From positions 16,007-80,006 of the forward strand of contig CALMYJ010000015.1 in NCBI GenBank assembly GCA_937873715.1: a DNA stretch of 64,000 nucleotides, in the 5' to 3' direction. The position numbers and the translations under genes are program-made. Shown piece by piece: positions 55,979 to 64,000 of this stretch. Numbering within the stretch: position 1 is the first letter of the stretch; each line of letters opens with the position of its first letter. This DNA is from an uncultured Chitinophagaceae bacterium (GTDB lineage: Bacteria; Bacteroidota; Bacteroidia; Chitinophagales; Chitinophagaceae). The notes beneath the pieces were generated by a model. The model was not told where the DNA came from, searched no databases, and was given only the letters and a program-made list of their open reading frames with translations.

Positions 55979-58900
55979 TTATTTAAGCAGGTATACGTTA
56001 CCGTTAAGTGCTGCACCCTGGTTATTTTCACATACAAAATCTACCGTATACACAAATACATCATCACCCAGCGGCCTTCCCTTGTACTGGCCGTTCCAGC
56101 CATTACCCGGATCGTTGGGCCTGAAATTATTTTTTTCAAAAACCAGTTGCCCACCCCTGCTGAAAATCCGCAGGCTTCGTATTAAACCTATACCGGTGCC
56201 TCGTGGGTAAAATACATCATTTACACCATCGCCATTGGGCGAAAAAGTATTGGGCAGGTATAAATTGGTACCATTGCACAGCACAGAAATTTTTACTTTA
56301 TCCCTTGCCCTGCACCCGGCCCTGTTCAATACTTCGGCTGTATACTCTGTTGTTTCCTCTGGCTTTACTGCAATACCCGGATAAATATTTCTGAACTGGC
56401 TACCGGTTGGCGACCAGTATACCTCTGTAACATCTGGCGAAATAACAGGCACCAGTTCTACCGTTTGCCCGGCATTAATCACTTTATCTTCCCCGGCATC
56501 TACTTTTGGTGCCGGTACCACTTCTACTTTTACAAAGCCGGTATCATTGTAACATCCCTTACTATCGGTGCCGATAACACGATACACTGTTGTACTGGTA
56601 GGTGAAGCCTGCGTAACCGCAGCCATTGGATGACTTAATCCTACGGACGGCCACCAGGCGTACTTAGCTGCGCCTGCTGCTTCCAACTGTACCGAACCAC
56701 CACTACACATTTGTTTAGCAGCGGTATGGGTTACCCGTAATGGTTGTATCACTTCTACTTTTACCTGTGCATTGGCCGTGCAGCCATTGACCGAAATACC
56801 TTTTACAGTATATACGGCAGTAGCCCCCGGGGTAACTACCGGTGCTGCACAGTCATAACAATTTAAGCCTGGAGCCGGTTCCCAACTGTAACTTACCGCA
56901 CCAGTTGCCTGCAATACGGTACTACCACCACTGCAAATTGCCTCCTCAAGAGCCTGAGCCTTTACAGCCGGTGCAGCATCTGCATGCATGGTGGTATGTA
57001 CCAGAGTGCTGCAGCCATTTACAGCCATAGCCATCAAGTCTGCGGTATAAGTACCCGGTTTTTGAAACGTAACGATACCGGGTATACGGGTCGTATCGGT
57101 ATAGCCATTATTAAATGACCAAAACCATTGCTGTACCGGCACACTACCTTCTGCAGGCTCAGCATATAAATCAGTAGAAAATGGTGTGCAACCGGTAAGG
57201 GTACCCTTCACAGTTACCAATGGCGACGATTGCACGGAAACCGGTACTGTACCTGTATATACAGCCTTGCAGCCACTTTCGGTAATTACCTGCAATTCCG
57301 GCACATACAACCCTGCACCGAATGTATGTGAAGGCTGCTGCTGGTTTGATACACTCCCGTCACCAAACTGCCAGAAGTATGTACTGATATTTTCATTAGC
57401 CGAAATATGGGGTGCAAACTGCAATACGGCGGAATCGCAAAAAACTTGTTGTGGTAAACTGAAGCCTGCCTGTACTGAAATAATTTTTACCCTTACTTCA
57501 CTCTCTACCACCACCCTGCAGCCGGCAGAATCTTCCACAATCATTTTTGGCTGATATTGACCAGGCACATTGTACAGGTGTTGTATGGCAGCAGCTTTTT
57601 TAACGGCAATAGCTCCATCACCAAAATCCCAGGTGTAATTAACGGTATTGGCTGATGCACCAGTAAAGTGTGCCATAAGTGTATCACAACCAACAGGGGT
57701 ATTGATTGTAAAGCTGCCCGAAGGCCCGCCAACATGCATATTAGCTGTTGCTGTAGCAATACAACCTCCCGGTGCTATGGCCTTTAAAGTAGCTGTGTAC
57801 AGCCCCGGCATCGTATAGGAGTGGCTTGGATGCTGCATAGCAGACGTATTGCCATCGCCAAAATCCCAATGCAACTGGTGATAGCCCAATGAAAGATTAT
57901 TGAAATCCACAAAAAAGGGAGGACAGCTACTAACGGAATCGCTTACCACAAAATTGGCAAGTGGTTGCAATATCGTAATATACTCCTGCTGCACCATAGT
58001 ATCCGTACAGCCAAACTGATCAACTACAGCAAGTAATACCGTATACTTTCCTGCTGCATCATATGCATGTTCCGGCTTACTGACACTGGATGTATTACCA
58101 TCTCCAAAATCCCAATGATATTGTAATGTGGCACCGCTGGAAAGATTATCAAAACGGACTTTTCCCTGCGGACAAGATGCAGTATCTGCTGTAATAAATT
58201 TTGCTGTGGGCCTTGATACTTTAATATAGCCTGTTTTACGAATGTACCCTGTACAGCCGATAGAGTCGGTAACCTTTAAGGCTACCGTATACGTGCCGGG
58301 GTTATTATACACCTGGCTGCCCACCGGGTACAATGATGTATCAAGGTTACCATTTCCAAAAGTCCATTCCCACCGGGTTATAGGAAGCAAACCCGTATTT
58401 AACCCGGTAAACGATACTGCAGCACCCGGGCATAAAGTCTGCCTGTCCGCCACAAAATCTGCCTGGGCGGCATTTACAACTACAAGATTTTTTTTAAGAA
58501 TAGTATCTACACAATTCATTTTGTTTACTGTAACCAGCAGCACGGTGTACTCCCCTCGCTTGTTATAAGTGTGTATAAAATTAAAACTCGTATTTGCGTT
58601 AACAGTAGCATTTACTTTTTTACCATCGCCAAAATCCCAGTGCAGGCTTTTTATATCAGTTCTTTCAGGATGTACAACAGTAAACTGGAGTGGCTGTCCT
58701 GCACAGGTTGCAGTGGCAGATACCGTAAAATCGGCTTTTGCTGAAAAAAACACTTCAGTATTCTTAGATAACTCACTACTACAACCAGTACTGTCATTAT
58801 GCACTGTTAATTTAACTTTATATACACCCGGGTTATCGTAAATATGTTCAGTACTATAGTCGTTAGAAATAGTGCCATCGCCAAAATCCCAAATCATAGA

Positions 58901-60850
58901 ATCTGCGCCTACGGCCAGGTTTTCGAAAAGCTTATGGTTAGGTGTTTCGCAACTACTGATAATATCAAACCTCGAAATTGGCGGCATGATATGTACCGCT
59001 TTTAGCTTTACAATAGTATCTGCACATCCAAAACTTTTTGCAACAAGTGTAATGTTTAGTAAACCGGTATCCTTAAAGTAATGTAATGGATGCTGCAGCT
59101 GCGATGTATCGCCATCGCCAAAAATCCAAACCCAGCTATCAGCTCCATCAGAGGAAAGGTTCGTAAATTTTATGGGAGTTTTTGAGCAGGCCGTAAATAA
59201 GCTTGTGTTGAAATCGGCCGTTGGCCTATGTCCTGTTACTATCGCTGCAGGTAAAGTACGGGAAACAATACATCCGTCGGCGGTAGTAACCGTAAGTTTT
59301 AAAGGATATTTACCCGGCTGTGTAAAAGTTGTACCGGGGCTTACTTCTGTAGAAGTAGCACCATTACCAAAATCCCAGAGGTAAGATTCAATAGGCACTG
59401 GAGATGTAACCGTAGTGGTATACTTATGTGTATAGGGCAGGCATCTTTCTATTGGCAACCCCGGGAACCTTATTACCGGCAGTTGTATTTTAATGTAATC
59501 TGTTACTAATGCAGTATCGCCGCAACCGGAAATTAGCATTACGGTATAATTTCCTGCAGCCTGGTAAATATGTGATGGATTAGCATCTAAAGAAGTAGTG
59601 CCATCACCAAAATCCCAAAAAAGCCCGGCATCGGCAGGCAGGTTACTGCTAAACTGTACCTTCAGTGGCGCCTTACAGGCCGTAGTAATATCGGCTGAAA
59701 AAACAGGCTTAGGCGCTACGGTTAGTTGCTGTACTGCAGTATCACTGCAAGCGCCATAATCTGTAATTAATGTAACTGTATAATTACCTGCTGTATTATA
59801 TTGCTTTACCGGGCTAAACACTTCAGCAGAAGTGCCGTCACCAAAATTCCAACTGCAACCGGGTACATAATTAGTGCCGGTGGTGGTAAAAATAAACTCC
59901 TGCCCAACACAGGCTGCTGTTGGTGAAAAACCCGGCAACACGGAGTCGATAATGATTGTTTTTTCAAAAATTGATTTACACCCATCTGGTGAAAAGGCTG
60001 TTAGCTTTACTTTAAATTGACCGGCATTTTTAAAATTGTGAGTTGGGTCTGTGTCCGAAGATATTGTACCATCTCCAAACTCCCATTGATAAAGCATATT
60101 GGCTGTGCCAGTGGAGGTATTTTTAAAGCCAATCTGAACAGGTGGTTTGCAGGTAGCCGATCGGGTATGTTCGAAACCCGCTATAACTGCAACGGGCACC
60201 TCTAATAGTCCGGGATGCGATATAGCAGCTTGACACCCATAACTATTCATCACTTCGAGTGTAATATCTTTTTCGCCTGGTATGGTAAAACTGTGAACCG
60301 GGTGCTGTACTGCGGAACTGCCGCCATCACCAAAATCCCATTTCCACGAAACAATTTCACCGCTACGGGCATTACTTTTATCTGTAAACTGGATAGGAAA
60401 GGGACTACACTCCGGCATTGTACTGCTTGAAAAATCGGCAACAGGTGGAAAATATACTTCAATATAATTTTCCTGCACCAGGGAATCAACACCGGCAGAG
60501 CCTTTTACAGTGAGCGACACTTTGTATTTACCCGGCGTTACATAAATTGTGGAAGGATGCTGCAGGCTTGATATTACACCATTACCCAAATCCCACCTGT
60601 ATTGCAAGCCATTGCCCAAAGATGTATTGACAAACTGTATAACAAGCGGAGAACAGCCCTTTGTAGTATCAGCAGTAAAATTGGCTTTTACCTGGGCTGT
60701 TGCTTTAAAGCATAAGAATAAACAACAGATAACTATAGCAGCATATTTAATTGAAGTTGTTACATTCTTCAACATTCCTTTTTTAAAATTCACATCATTA
60801 TGCCCAACAATAAGAGTATGCTTACGCCGTCCGGATGAATTGCCTTTCAT
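55979..60850 (-). CDS. Giant PKD-repeat protein with gliding-type (CHU_C) C-terminal domain
   Basis: 1623 residues. A signal peptide (IKYAAIVICCLFLCFKATAQ) begins after about 33 residues; an internal Met at 26 (position 60775, preceded by AAAAAAGGA) is a plausible true start. Fifteen PKD units follow, each with a WDFGDG-like core and a GxYTV strand. Then come three Ig-like segments (CSGGSTVLQATGAVSYSWEP and similar) and a T9SS type B/CHU_C domain starting YLPNTFSPNGDGVNDVFYP at about 1535. Such proteins form long rods on the cell surface, typically adhesins. It is alone on the minus strand. Confidence 0.88.
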   Translation of the reverse strand: MKGNSSGRRKHTLIVGHNDVNFKKGMLKNVTTSIKYAAIVICCLFLCFKATAQVKANFTADTTKGCSPLVIQFVNTSLGNGLQYRWDLGNGVISSLQHPSTIYVTPGKYKVSLTVKGSAGVDSLVQENYIEVYFPPVADFSSSTMPECSPFPIQFTDKSNARSGEIVSWKWDFGDGGSSAVQHPVHSFTIPGEKDITLEVMNSYGCQAAISHPGLLEVPVAVIAGFEHTRSATCKPPVQIGFKNTSTGTANMLYQWEFGDGTISSDTDPTHNFKNAGQFKVKLTAFSPDGCKSIFEKTIIIDSVLPGFSPTAACVGQEFIFTTTGTNYVPGCSWNFGDGTSAEVFSPVKQYNTAGNYTVTLITDYGACSDTAVQQLTVAPKPVFSADITTACKAPLKVQFSSNLPADAGLFWDFGDGTTSLDANPSHIYQAAGNYTVMLISGCGDTALVTDYIKIQLPVIRFPGLPIERCLPYTHKYTTTVTSPVPIESYLWDFGNGATSTEVSPGTTFTQPGKYPLKLTVTTADGCIVSRTLPAAIVTGHRPTADFNTSLFTACSKTPIKFTNLSSDGADSWVWIFGDGDTSQLQHPLHYFKDTGLLNITLVAKSFGCADTIVKLKAVHIMPPISRFDIISSCETPNHKLFENLAVGADSMIWDFGDGTISNDYSTEHIYDNPGVYKVKLTVHNDSTGCSSELSKNTEVFFSAKADFTVSATATCAGQPLQFTVVHPERTDIKSLHWDFGDGKKVNATVNANTSFNFIHTYNKRGEYTVLLVTVNKMNCVDTILKKNLVVVNAAQADFVADRQTLCPGAAVSFTGLNTGLLPITRWEWTFGNGNLDTSLYPVGSQVYNNPGTYTVALKVTDSIGCTGYIRKTGYIKVSRPTAKFITADTASCPQGKVRFDNLSSGATLQYHWDFGDGNTSSVSKPEHAYDAAGKYTVLLAVVDQFGCTDTMVQQEYITILQPLANFVVSDSVSSCPPFFVDFNNLSLGYHQLHWDFGDGNTSAMQHPSHSYTMPGLYTATLKAIAPGGCIATATANMHVGGPSGSFTINTPVGCDTLMAHFTGASANTVNYTWDFGDGAIAVKKAAAIQHLYNVPGQYQPKMIVEDSAGCRVVVESEVRVKIISVQAGFSLPQQVFCDSAVLQFAPHISANENISTYFWQFGDGSVSNQQQPSHTFGAGLYVPELQVITESGCKAVYTGTVPVSVQSSPLVTVKGTLTGCTPFSTDLYAEPAEGSVPVQQWFWSFNNGYTDTTRIPGIVTFQKPGTYTADLMAMAVNGCSTLVHTTMHADAAPAVKAQALEEAICSGGSTVLQATGAVSYSWEPAPGLNCYDCAAPVVTPGATAVYTVKGISVNGCTANAQVKVEVIQPLRVTHTAAKQMCSGGSVQLEAAGAAKYAWWPSVGLSHPMAAVTQASPTSTTVYRVIGTDSKGCYNDTGFVKVEVVPAPKVDAGEDKVINAGQTVELVPVISPDVTEVYWSPTGSQFRNIYPGIAVKPEETTEYTAEVLNRAGCRARDKVKISVLCNGTNLYLPNTFSPNGDGVNDVFYPRGTGIGLIRSLRIFSRGGQLVFEKNNFRPNDPGNGWNGQYKGRPLGDDVFVYTVDFVCENNQGAALNGNVYLLK

Positions 60851-61002
60851 AAGTATATTGGTTTAGGATAACTGGAGCACAAAGATGAACTATGAAAAAA
60901 GGGCAGCGTATAGTAGTGGCATTAAAACATAGTAGAAATATTACTATAAATGAATTACCAAAGCATTATAATTGCTAATTTTTATACAAGTATAAAAAAT
61001 GG

Positions 61003-62718
61003 TTATCCTACAGGAATGTAGGCCTTGGAATCATTCATACAAAGGTTGTACTGTAGTTTGAAACTTACAATAAGATCGAATCCTTTGCCCGGGGCCGATT
61101 GCATACTTACCTCTCCATCAAACAGGCCTGCCCTGCTGGCTATGTTTTGCAGGCCAAGCCCCTTAGGCTTATCAGTAATAGTACATCCTTTACCGTTATC
61201 CCGAACCTTCAGCACCAGTTTGTCGGTATGCTGCACAAGGCTGATATGCACTTCTGTTGCCTGTGCATGCCGGATAATATTGTTTACCTGCTCCTGCACA
61301 ATCCTGTAAATGGAAAGCTTAAGTTTATCATTGAGCAGCAGTTCATTAACGCCGGCGAAGTGCTTACTGAACCTGATATCTTTTGTACGTTCAATATGCA
61401 GTATAAGGTTACTTATTGCTTCTGAAAGAGAAATATGCCCGAGTGTGGGCGCCGATAAAGCTCTTGAAAGTGTTCGAATTTCTTCCATGGCAGTATTGAT
61501 AAAGCGCTTACTCTCGGCAAGCAGTTCATCACGATTTTCGAAGCCCGAAGCCACACACTCCAGGTACAGCTTTGCTGTGGCTAAAACAGGGTTTATATTA
61601 TCATGCAGTTCGCCACTAAGAAACGACCGTTCATTTTCCTGCGCTGTAATTACAGCAGCAGTTACCTGCTGGATGTGCTGCGACCGTTCGTCTTCCAGCC
61701 GCTGCTTAAGTATCACCTCTTCAGTAATATCCACGCAGGTGCCATCTATCCTTTCGGGCCTGCCCGATGCATCTAAAGTGGGGGTAATCCTTGTTTCCAC
61801 CCAGCGGATATCCTTATTTTTATGCAAAACCCTGTAACGGCTGGTATATACTTTACCTGTTTTAACAGCATGCTCCATTTCAATGACCACATGTTTATCT
61901 GCCGGGTATATCAGCCTAAGCCAAAGCTTAGCATCCTCTTTAAACTGGCCAGGGGTGTAACCAAATACCTGTGTACATGCTGCAGACACCTGTATAACAC
62001 GGCATGTGCTGTAATCCATAGAAAAAAGCACTTCTTTAACGGTATTGAATATGTGCTGCAGTTCGCTGTTAATGGACAGTAATTTATCATTGCTTATTTT
62101 GAGGTTATCACTCATGGCAATGAGGGTATCCTTTTGCTGTGAGGCTTCCTGCAACTTACCAATAGCATAACTTTTTTTCACAATCACATCCGACGACTTT
62201 TTGATATGATATGCCCAGTATCCACTTAGAAAAAAAATAACTACAGTAAGTGCGATGTGAATAAAAAAGGTTTGCAGGCTCATATAATCGAGTTGGGTTA
62301 AATAAATATCCCAGCGTCCCGAAAACTGGAGGTAGCCAAAAACAGCATGATGAATGATTACTACAGCAGCAAGAGGCAATTGCAGCTTCCAGTTGCGATA
62401 ACTAATTAAAATAACACTGCCGATAAAGGCAAAAAAGTGCATTTCAAATAAGCCGTGCATCTGGTAAATAAACTGCGCCATAAATACACCCACTACTGCC
62501 GCCAGTACATAGCGGTACAAAGAGGAATCTGGCATAAAATACCGTGTACTGTAATAGGCCAGCAGGCATAAGGAACCTACACCCAGTGCCACATCCCAGG
62601 TATTGTAATAAGGTGCAAGCATTAAACCGATGCAGAAGTAGGCTGCAAGAAAAAAATTCATTAAGGCATCTACTTTTTTCATTTGTAGCTGCAAAAATTC
62701 CTTCATGTGATTTTTCAT
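61003..62718 (-). CDS. Membrane PAS-histidine kinase (NarL-type)
   Basis: 571 residues from the ATG at 62718; the frame also opens at TTG 62739 but that overlaps the previous gene. An N-terminal membrane domain with about six spans (about 20-180), a coiled coil, a PAS domain at about 215-335 (EVLFSMDYSTCRVIQVSAACTQVFGYTPGQF), HisKA_3 with His 372 in FLSGELHDNINPVL, and an HATPase (VRDNGKGC, GLGLQNIASRAGLF). Its natural partner is a NarL-type receiver; the divergent gene at 63619 fits. It is eight bases behind the redoxin-like gene, likely co-transcribed. Confidence 0.9.
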   Translation of the reverse strand: MKNHMKEFLQLQMKKVDALMNFFLAAYFCIGLMLAPYYNTWDVALGVGSLCLLAYYSTRYFMPDSSLYRYVLAAVVGVFMAQFIYQMHGLFEMHFFAFIGSVILISYRNWKLQLPLAAVVIIHHAVFGYLQFSGRWDIYLTQLDYMSLQTFFIHIALTVVIFFLSGYWAYHIKKSSDVIVKKSYAIGKLQEASQQKDTLIAMSDNLKISNDKLLSINSELQHIFNTVKEVLFSMDYSTCRVIQVSAACTQVFGYTPGQFKEDAKLWLRLIYPADKHVVIEMEHAVKTGKVYTSRYRVLHKNKDIRWVETRITPTLDASGRPERIDGTCVDITEEVILKQRLEDERSQHIQQVTAAVITAQENERSFLSGELHDNINPVLATAKLYLECVASGFENRDELLAESKRFINTAMEEIRTLSRALSAPTLGHISLSEAISNLILHIERTKDIRFSKHFAGVNELLLNDKLKLSIYRIVQEQVNNIIRHAQATEVHISLVQHTDKLVLKVRDNGKGCTITDKPKGLGLQNIASRAGLFDGEVSMQSAPGKGFDLIVSFKLQYNLCMNDSKAYIPVG

Positions 62719-62726
62719 AGGATTGA

Positions 62727-63323
62727 TTATTTGGTACAAACTGGTAACGGGCAGCCATAGCTTTTTATGGCTGGTATCCCGGCATATGGTGTTTCGCTAT
62801 TTTTCAGCAATGCGTCGAGCGCCATCTGTGCATAATTACTTGATGGCTCGGTGCAGTATCTTGATTTATTATAATTCCCTTTGTAAAAAAGTTTACCATC
62901 AACACCCACTATGGCAGCCTGTGGTGTGGAGTACACGCCGCATTTCGCCGCCAGTGCTGTATCAAATGAAACGGGAACAGGCACCCCGAGCATATCTTGT
63001 ATTTCGGTTGTGGTATACTTACCCAACTGCATTACCACTGTAATAAAATGTACCTGTTGATGGTAGCGTGTATACAGCATATTGAAGTGTGGTATGTTAA
63101 AACGGGAACAGGGGCAACCCGGATTGAAGAAGTGAAGAAAAACAGGTTTGCCATCGGTATGAACAGGCAGGTTGGCATGGGATATAGGTGTACCATTCAA
63201 TACTTCAGTATAATTCAACGGCACCGGTGTTGGCAACTGGTATTGCCATTCTTTTTGCCAAAAAACAAAAGCCACTGCCGCAGCAAGTAATAGTAACCAA
63301 CACAACATCAGCAGTTTTTTCAT
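62727..63323 (-). CDS. Membrane-anchored redoxin-like protein with a CPC motif
   Basis: 198 residues from the ATG at 63323 (MKKLLMLCWLLLLAAAVAFVFW), chosen because the preceding open frame codes for no sensible N-terminus. A signal anchor is followed by a thioredoxin-like fold: GKPVFLHFFNPGCPCSRFN with a CPC motif in place of CxxC, TVVMQLGKYT, and STPQAAIVGVDGKLFYKGNYN, the cis-Pro region and final strands. The C-terminal CPLPVC adds two Cys. CPC resembles the AhpC/TSA-like DUF6436 group. A periplasmic thiol role is inferred. It precedes the membrane kinase, possibly as an input or target of that system. Confidence 0.75.
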   Translation of the reverse strand: MKKLLMLCWLLLLAAAVAFVFWQKEWQYQLPTPVPLNYTEVLNGTPISHANLPVHTDGKPVFLHFFNPGCPCSRFNIPHFNMLYTRYHQQVHFITVVMQLGKYTTTEIQDMLGVPVPVSFDTALAAKCGVYSTPQAAIVGVDGKLFYKGNYNKSRYCTEPSSNYAQMALDALLKNSETPYAGIPAIKSYGCPLPVCTK

Positions 63324-63618
63324 CGTATTGTATTTTACCCAACAACAACACCACTCAAAAAAATCAGTTGTGCAAACCCGTTTCCGGGCATGCATAACTG
63401 CGTTTTCAATATTTACAAGAAAAAAAGAGGATATTCTTTTTTCGAGGGGATATTGGATTTTTAAGCGATACCGCTTTAACAAAGGGGGTTATCATTAAAA
63501 TATTTTTTTCAAATACAAATATCAATACCTCTTTAATGACCCGGTATAGTAATAACCTGTTCTTTCTATAGAATTTTTTCTATCTTTAAAAAACACAAAC
63601 CTTAACCTTAGAAATACT
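63324..63618. promoter_or_regulatory. Divergent promoter region of the redoxin-kinase and receiver genes
   Basis: No coding frame. TATCTTTA at 63581-63588, one base off TAnnTTTG, is 30 bases before the receiver start at 63619. A nearby repeat TAGAA...TTCTA around 63569-63582 overlaps it. Confidence 0.4.
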
Positions 63619-63972
63619 ATGCAACGATTTTTACTTGTAGATGATCATACGGTTGTCCGTTCTGGTATCCGCGGATTGCTTGTTCAGCTCTTTAAACCCT
63701 GCGAAGTAGATGAGGCCGGCGATGGCAATAGCGCCATTGAAAAACTTAAAAACAACCAGTACGATTTAGTGCTGATGGATATACAAATGCCGCAAACAGA
63801 TACCCTGGGCCTTATGGAATTCATCCACATTAAATACCCCGAAGTAAAAGTGCTCATATTTTCAATGAGCCCCGAGCATATTTATGCAAAACGATTTTTA
63901 AAAGCAGGCGCAATGGGCTTTGTATCTAAAGATTCGCCGCTGGATGATATCACAAAAGCCATCAACATGTAA
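63619..63972 (+). CDS. NarL-type response regulator, truncated after the receiver
   Basis: 117 residues. FLLVDDHTVVRSGIRGLL is the NarL-class receiver start; phospho-acceptor Asp 54 in LVLMDIQMPQ; Lys in FVSKDSPLDDITKAINM. The family continues into a LuxR helix-turn-helix after AIN..L, but here a TAA follows AINM. In the +1 frame the remaining 30 bases read KNAKTFRNIF and stay open to the window end, close to the sequence expected next in the family. Either a frameshift, a true stand-alone receiver, or a downstream overlapping start. Its likely kinase is the divergent gene ending at 61003. Confidence 0.8.
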   Translation: MQRFLLVDDHTVVRSGIRGLLVQLFKPCEVDEAGDGNSAIEKLKNNQYDLVLMDIQMPQTDTLGLMEFIHIKYPEVKVLIFSMSPEHIYAKRFLKAGAMGFVSKDSPLDDITKAINM

Positions 63973-64000
63973 AAACGCCAAAACATTTCGGAACATTTTT

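Overview
The window looks like a chromosomal stretch of a Bacteroidota bacterium, most likely a Chitinophagaceae-type member. The evidence is two type IX secretion (T9SS) proteins with type A sorting domains, a giant PKD protein ending in a CHU_C/type B domain, a one-polypeptide hybrid two-component system, a SusC-era style TonB receptor, -7 promoter boxes of the form TAnnTTTG, and starts without Shine-Dalgarno sequences. No rRNA, tRNA, CRISPR array, phage module or transposase gene was recognised.

Layout. 1-8.5 kb: the 3' end of a PolB-type exonuclease gene, pgi, an M20 amidohydrolase, a two-gene DUF433/DUF5615 toxin-antitoxin unit, sucD, and a minus-strand run with a methyltransferase, surE and small membrane proteins. 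8.8-10.3 kb: an S24/XRE regulator and ssb. 10.3-16.7 kb: a 1830-residue fibronectin-III T9SS protein with duplicated intergenic sequences on both sides. 16.7-25.7 kb: an M20 hydrolase, two NTF2-like proteins, a 1378-residue hybrid two-component system and an APC permease. 25.7-33 kb: rpsG and rpsL, a Cys-repeat T9SS protein, ilvE and rdgB. 33-39 kb: an ECF sigma factor with a membrane partner, a thioesterase, a repeat-rich gap, aroE-comA and a TPR protein. 39-46 kb: YdeI-like, DUF4394, transglutaminase-like and DoxX proteins, then a TonB receptor divergent from a DtxR-type regulator. 46-48.5 kb: guaB and an LD-carboxypeptidase. 48.6-56 kb: a signalling block of two histidine kinases and a stand-alone receiver. 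56-64 kb: the PKD protein, then a membrane histidine kinase, a redoxin-like protein and a divergent NarL-type receiver.

Most notable observations. (1) The toxin-antitoxin unit has the exact architecture of a single integron gene cassette: GTTGGGC at its 5' end and, past its 3' end, GCCCAAC opening a bulged attC-like stem. (2) A nested palindrome rich in A and G runs sits in frame inside the hybrid two-component system and replaces most of its Y_Y_Y domain. (3) A 19-bp sequence matching the DtxR/IdeR box at 16 positions lies between the TonB receptor and the DtxR-type gene and abuts the receptor's promoter box. (4) A T9SS protein carries five repeats of about 80 residues, each with six cysteines at nearly invariant spacing. 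(5) A transglutaminase-like secreted protein has Ala in place of the catalytic Cys. Assignments rest on reading motifs by eye; no database search was run.
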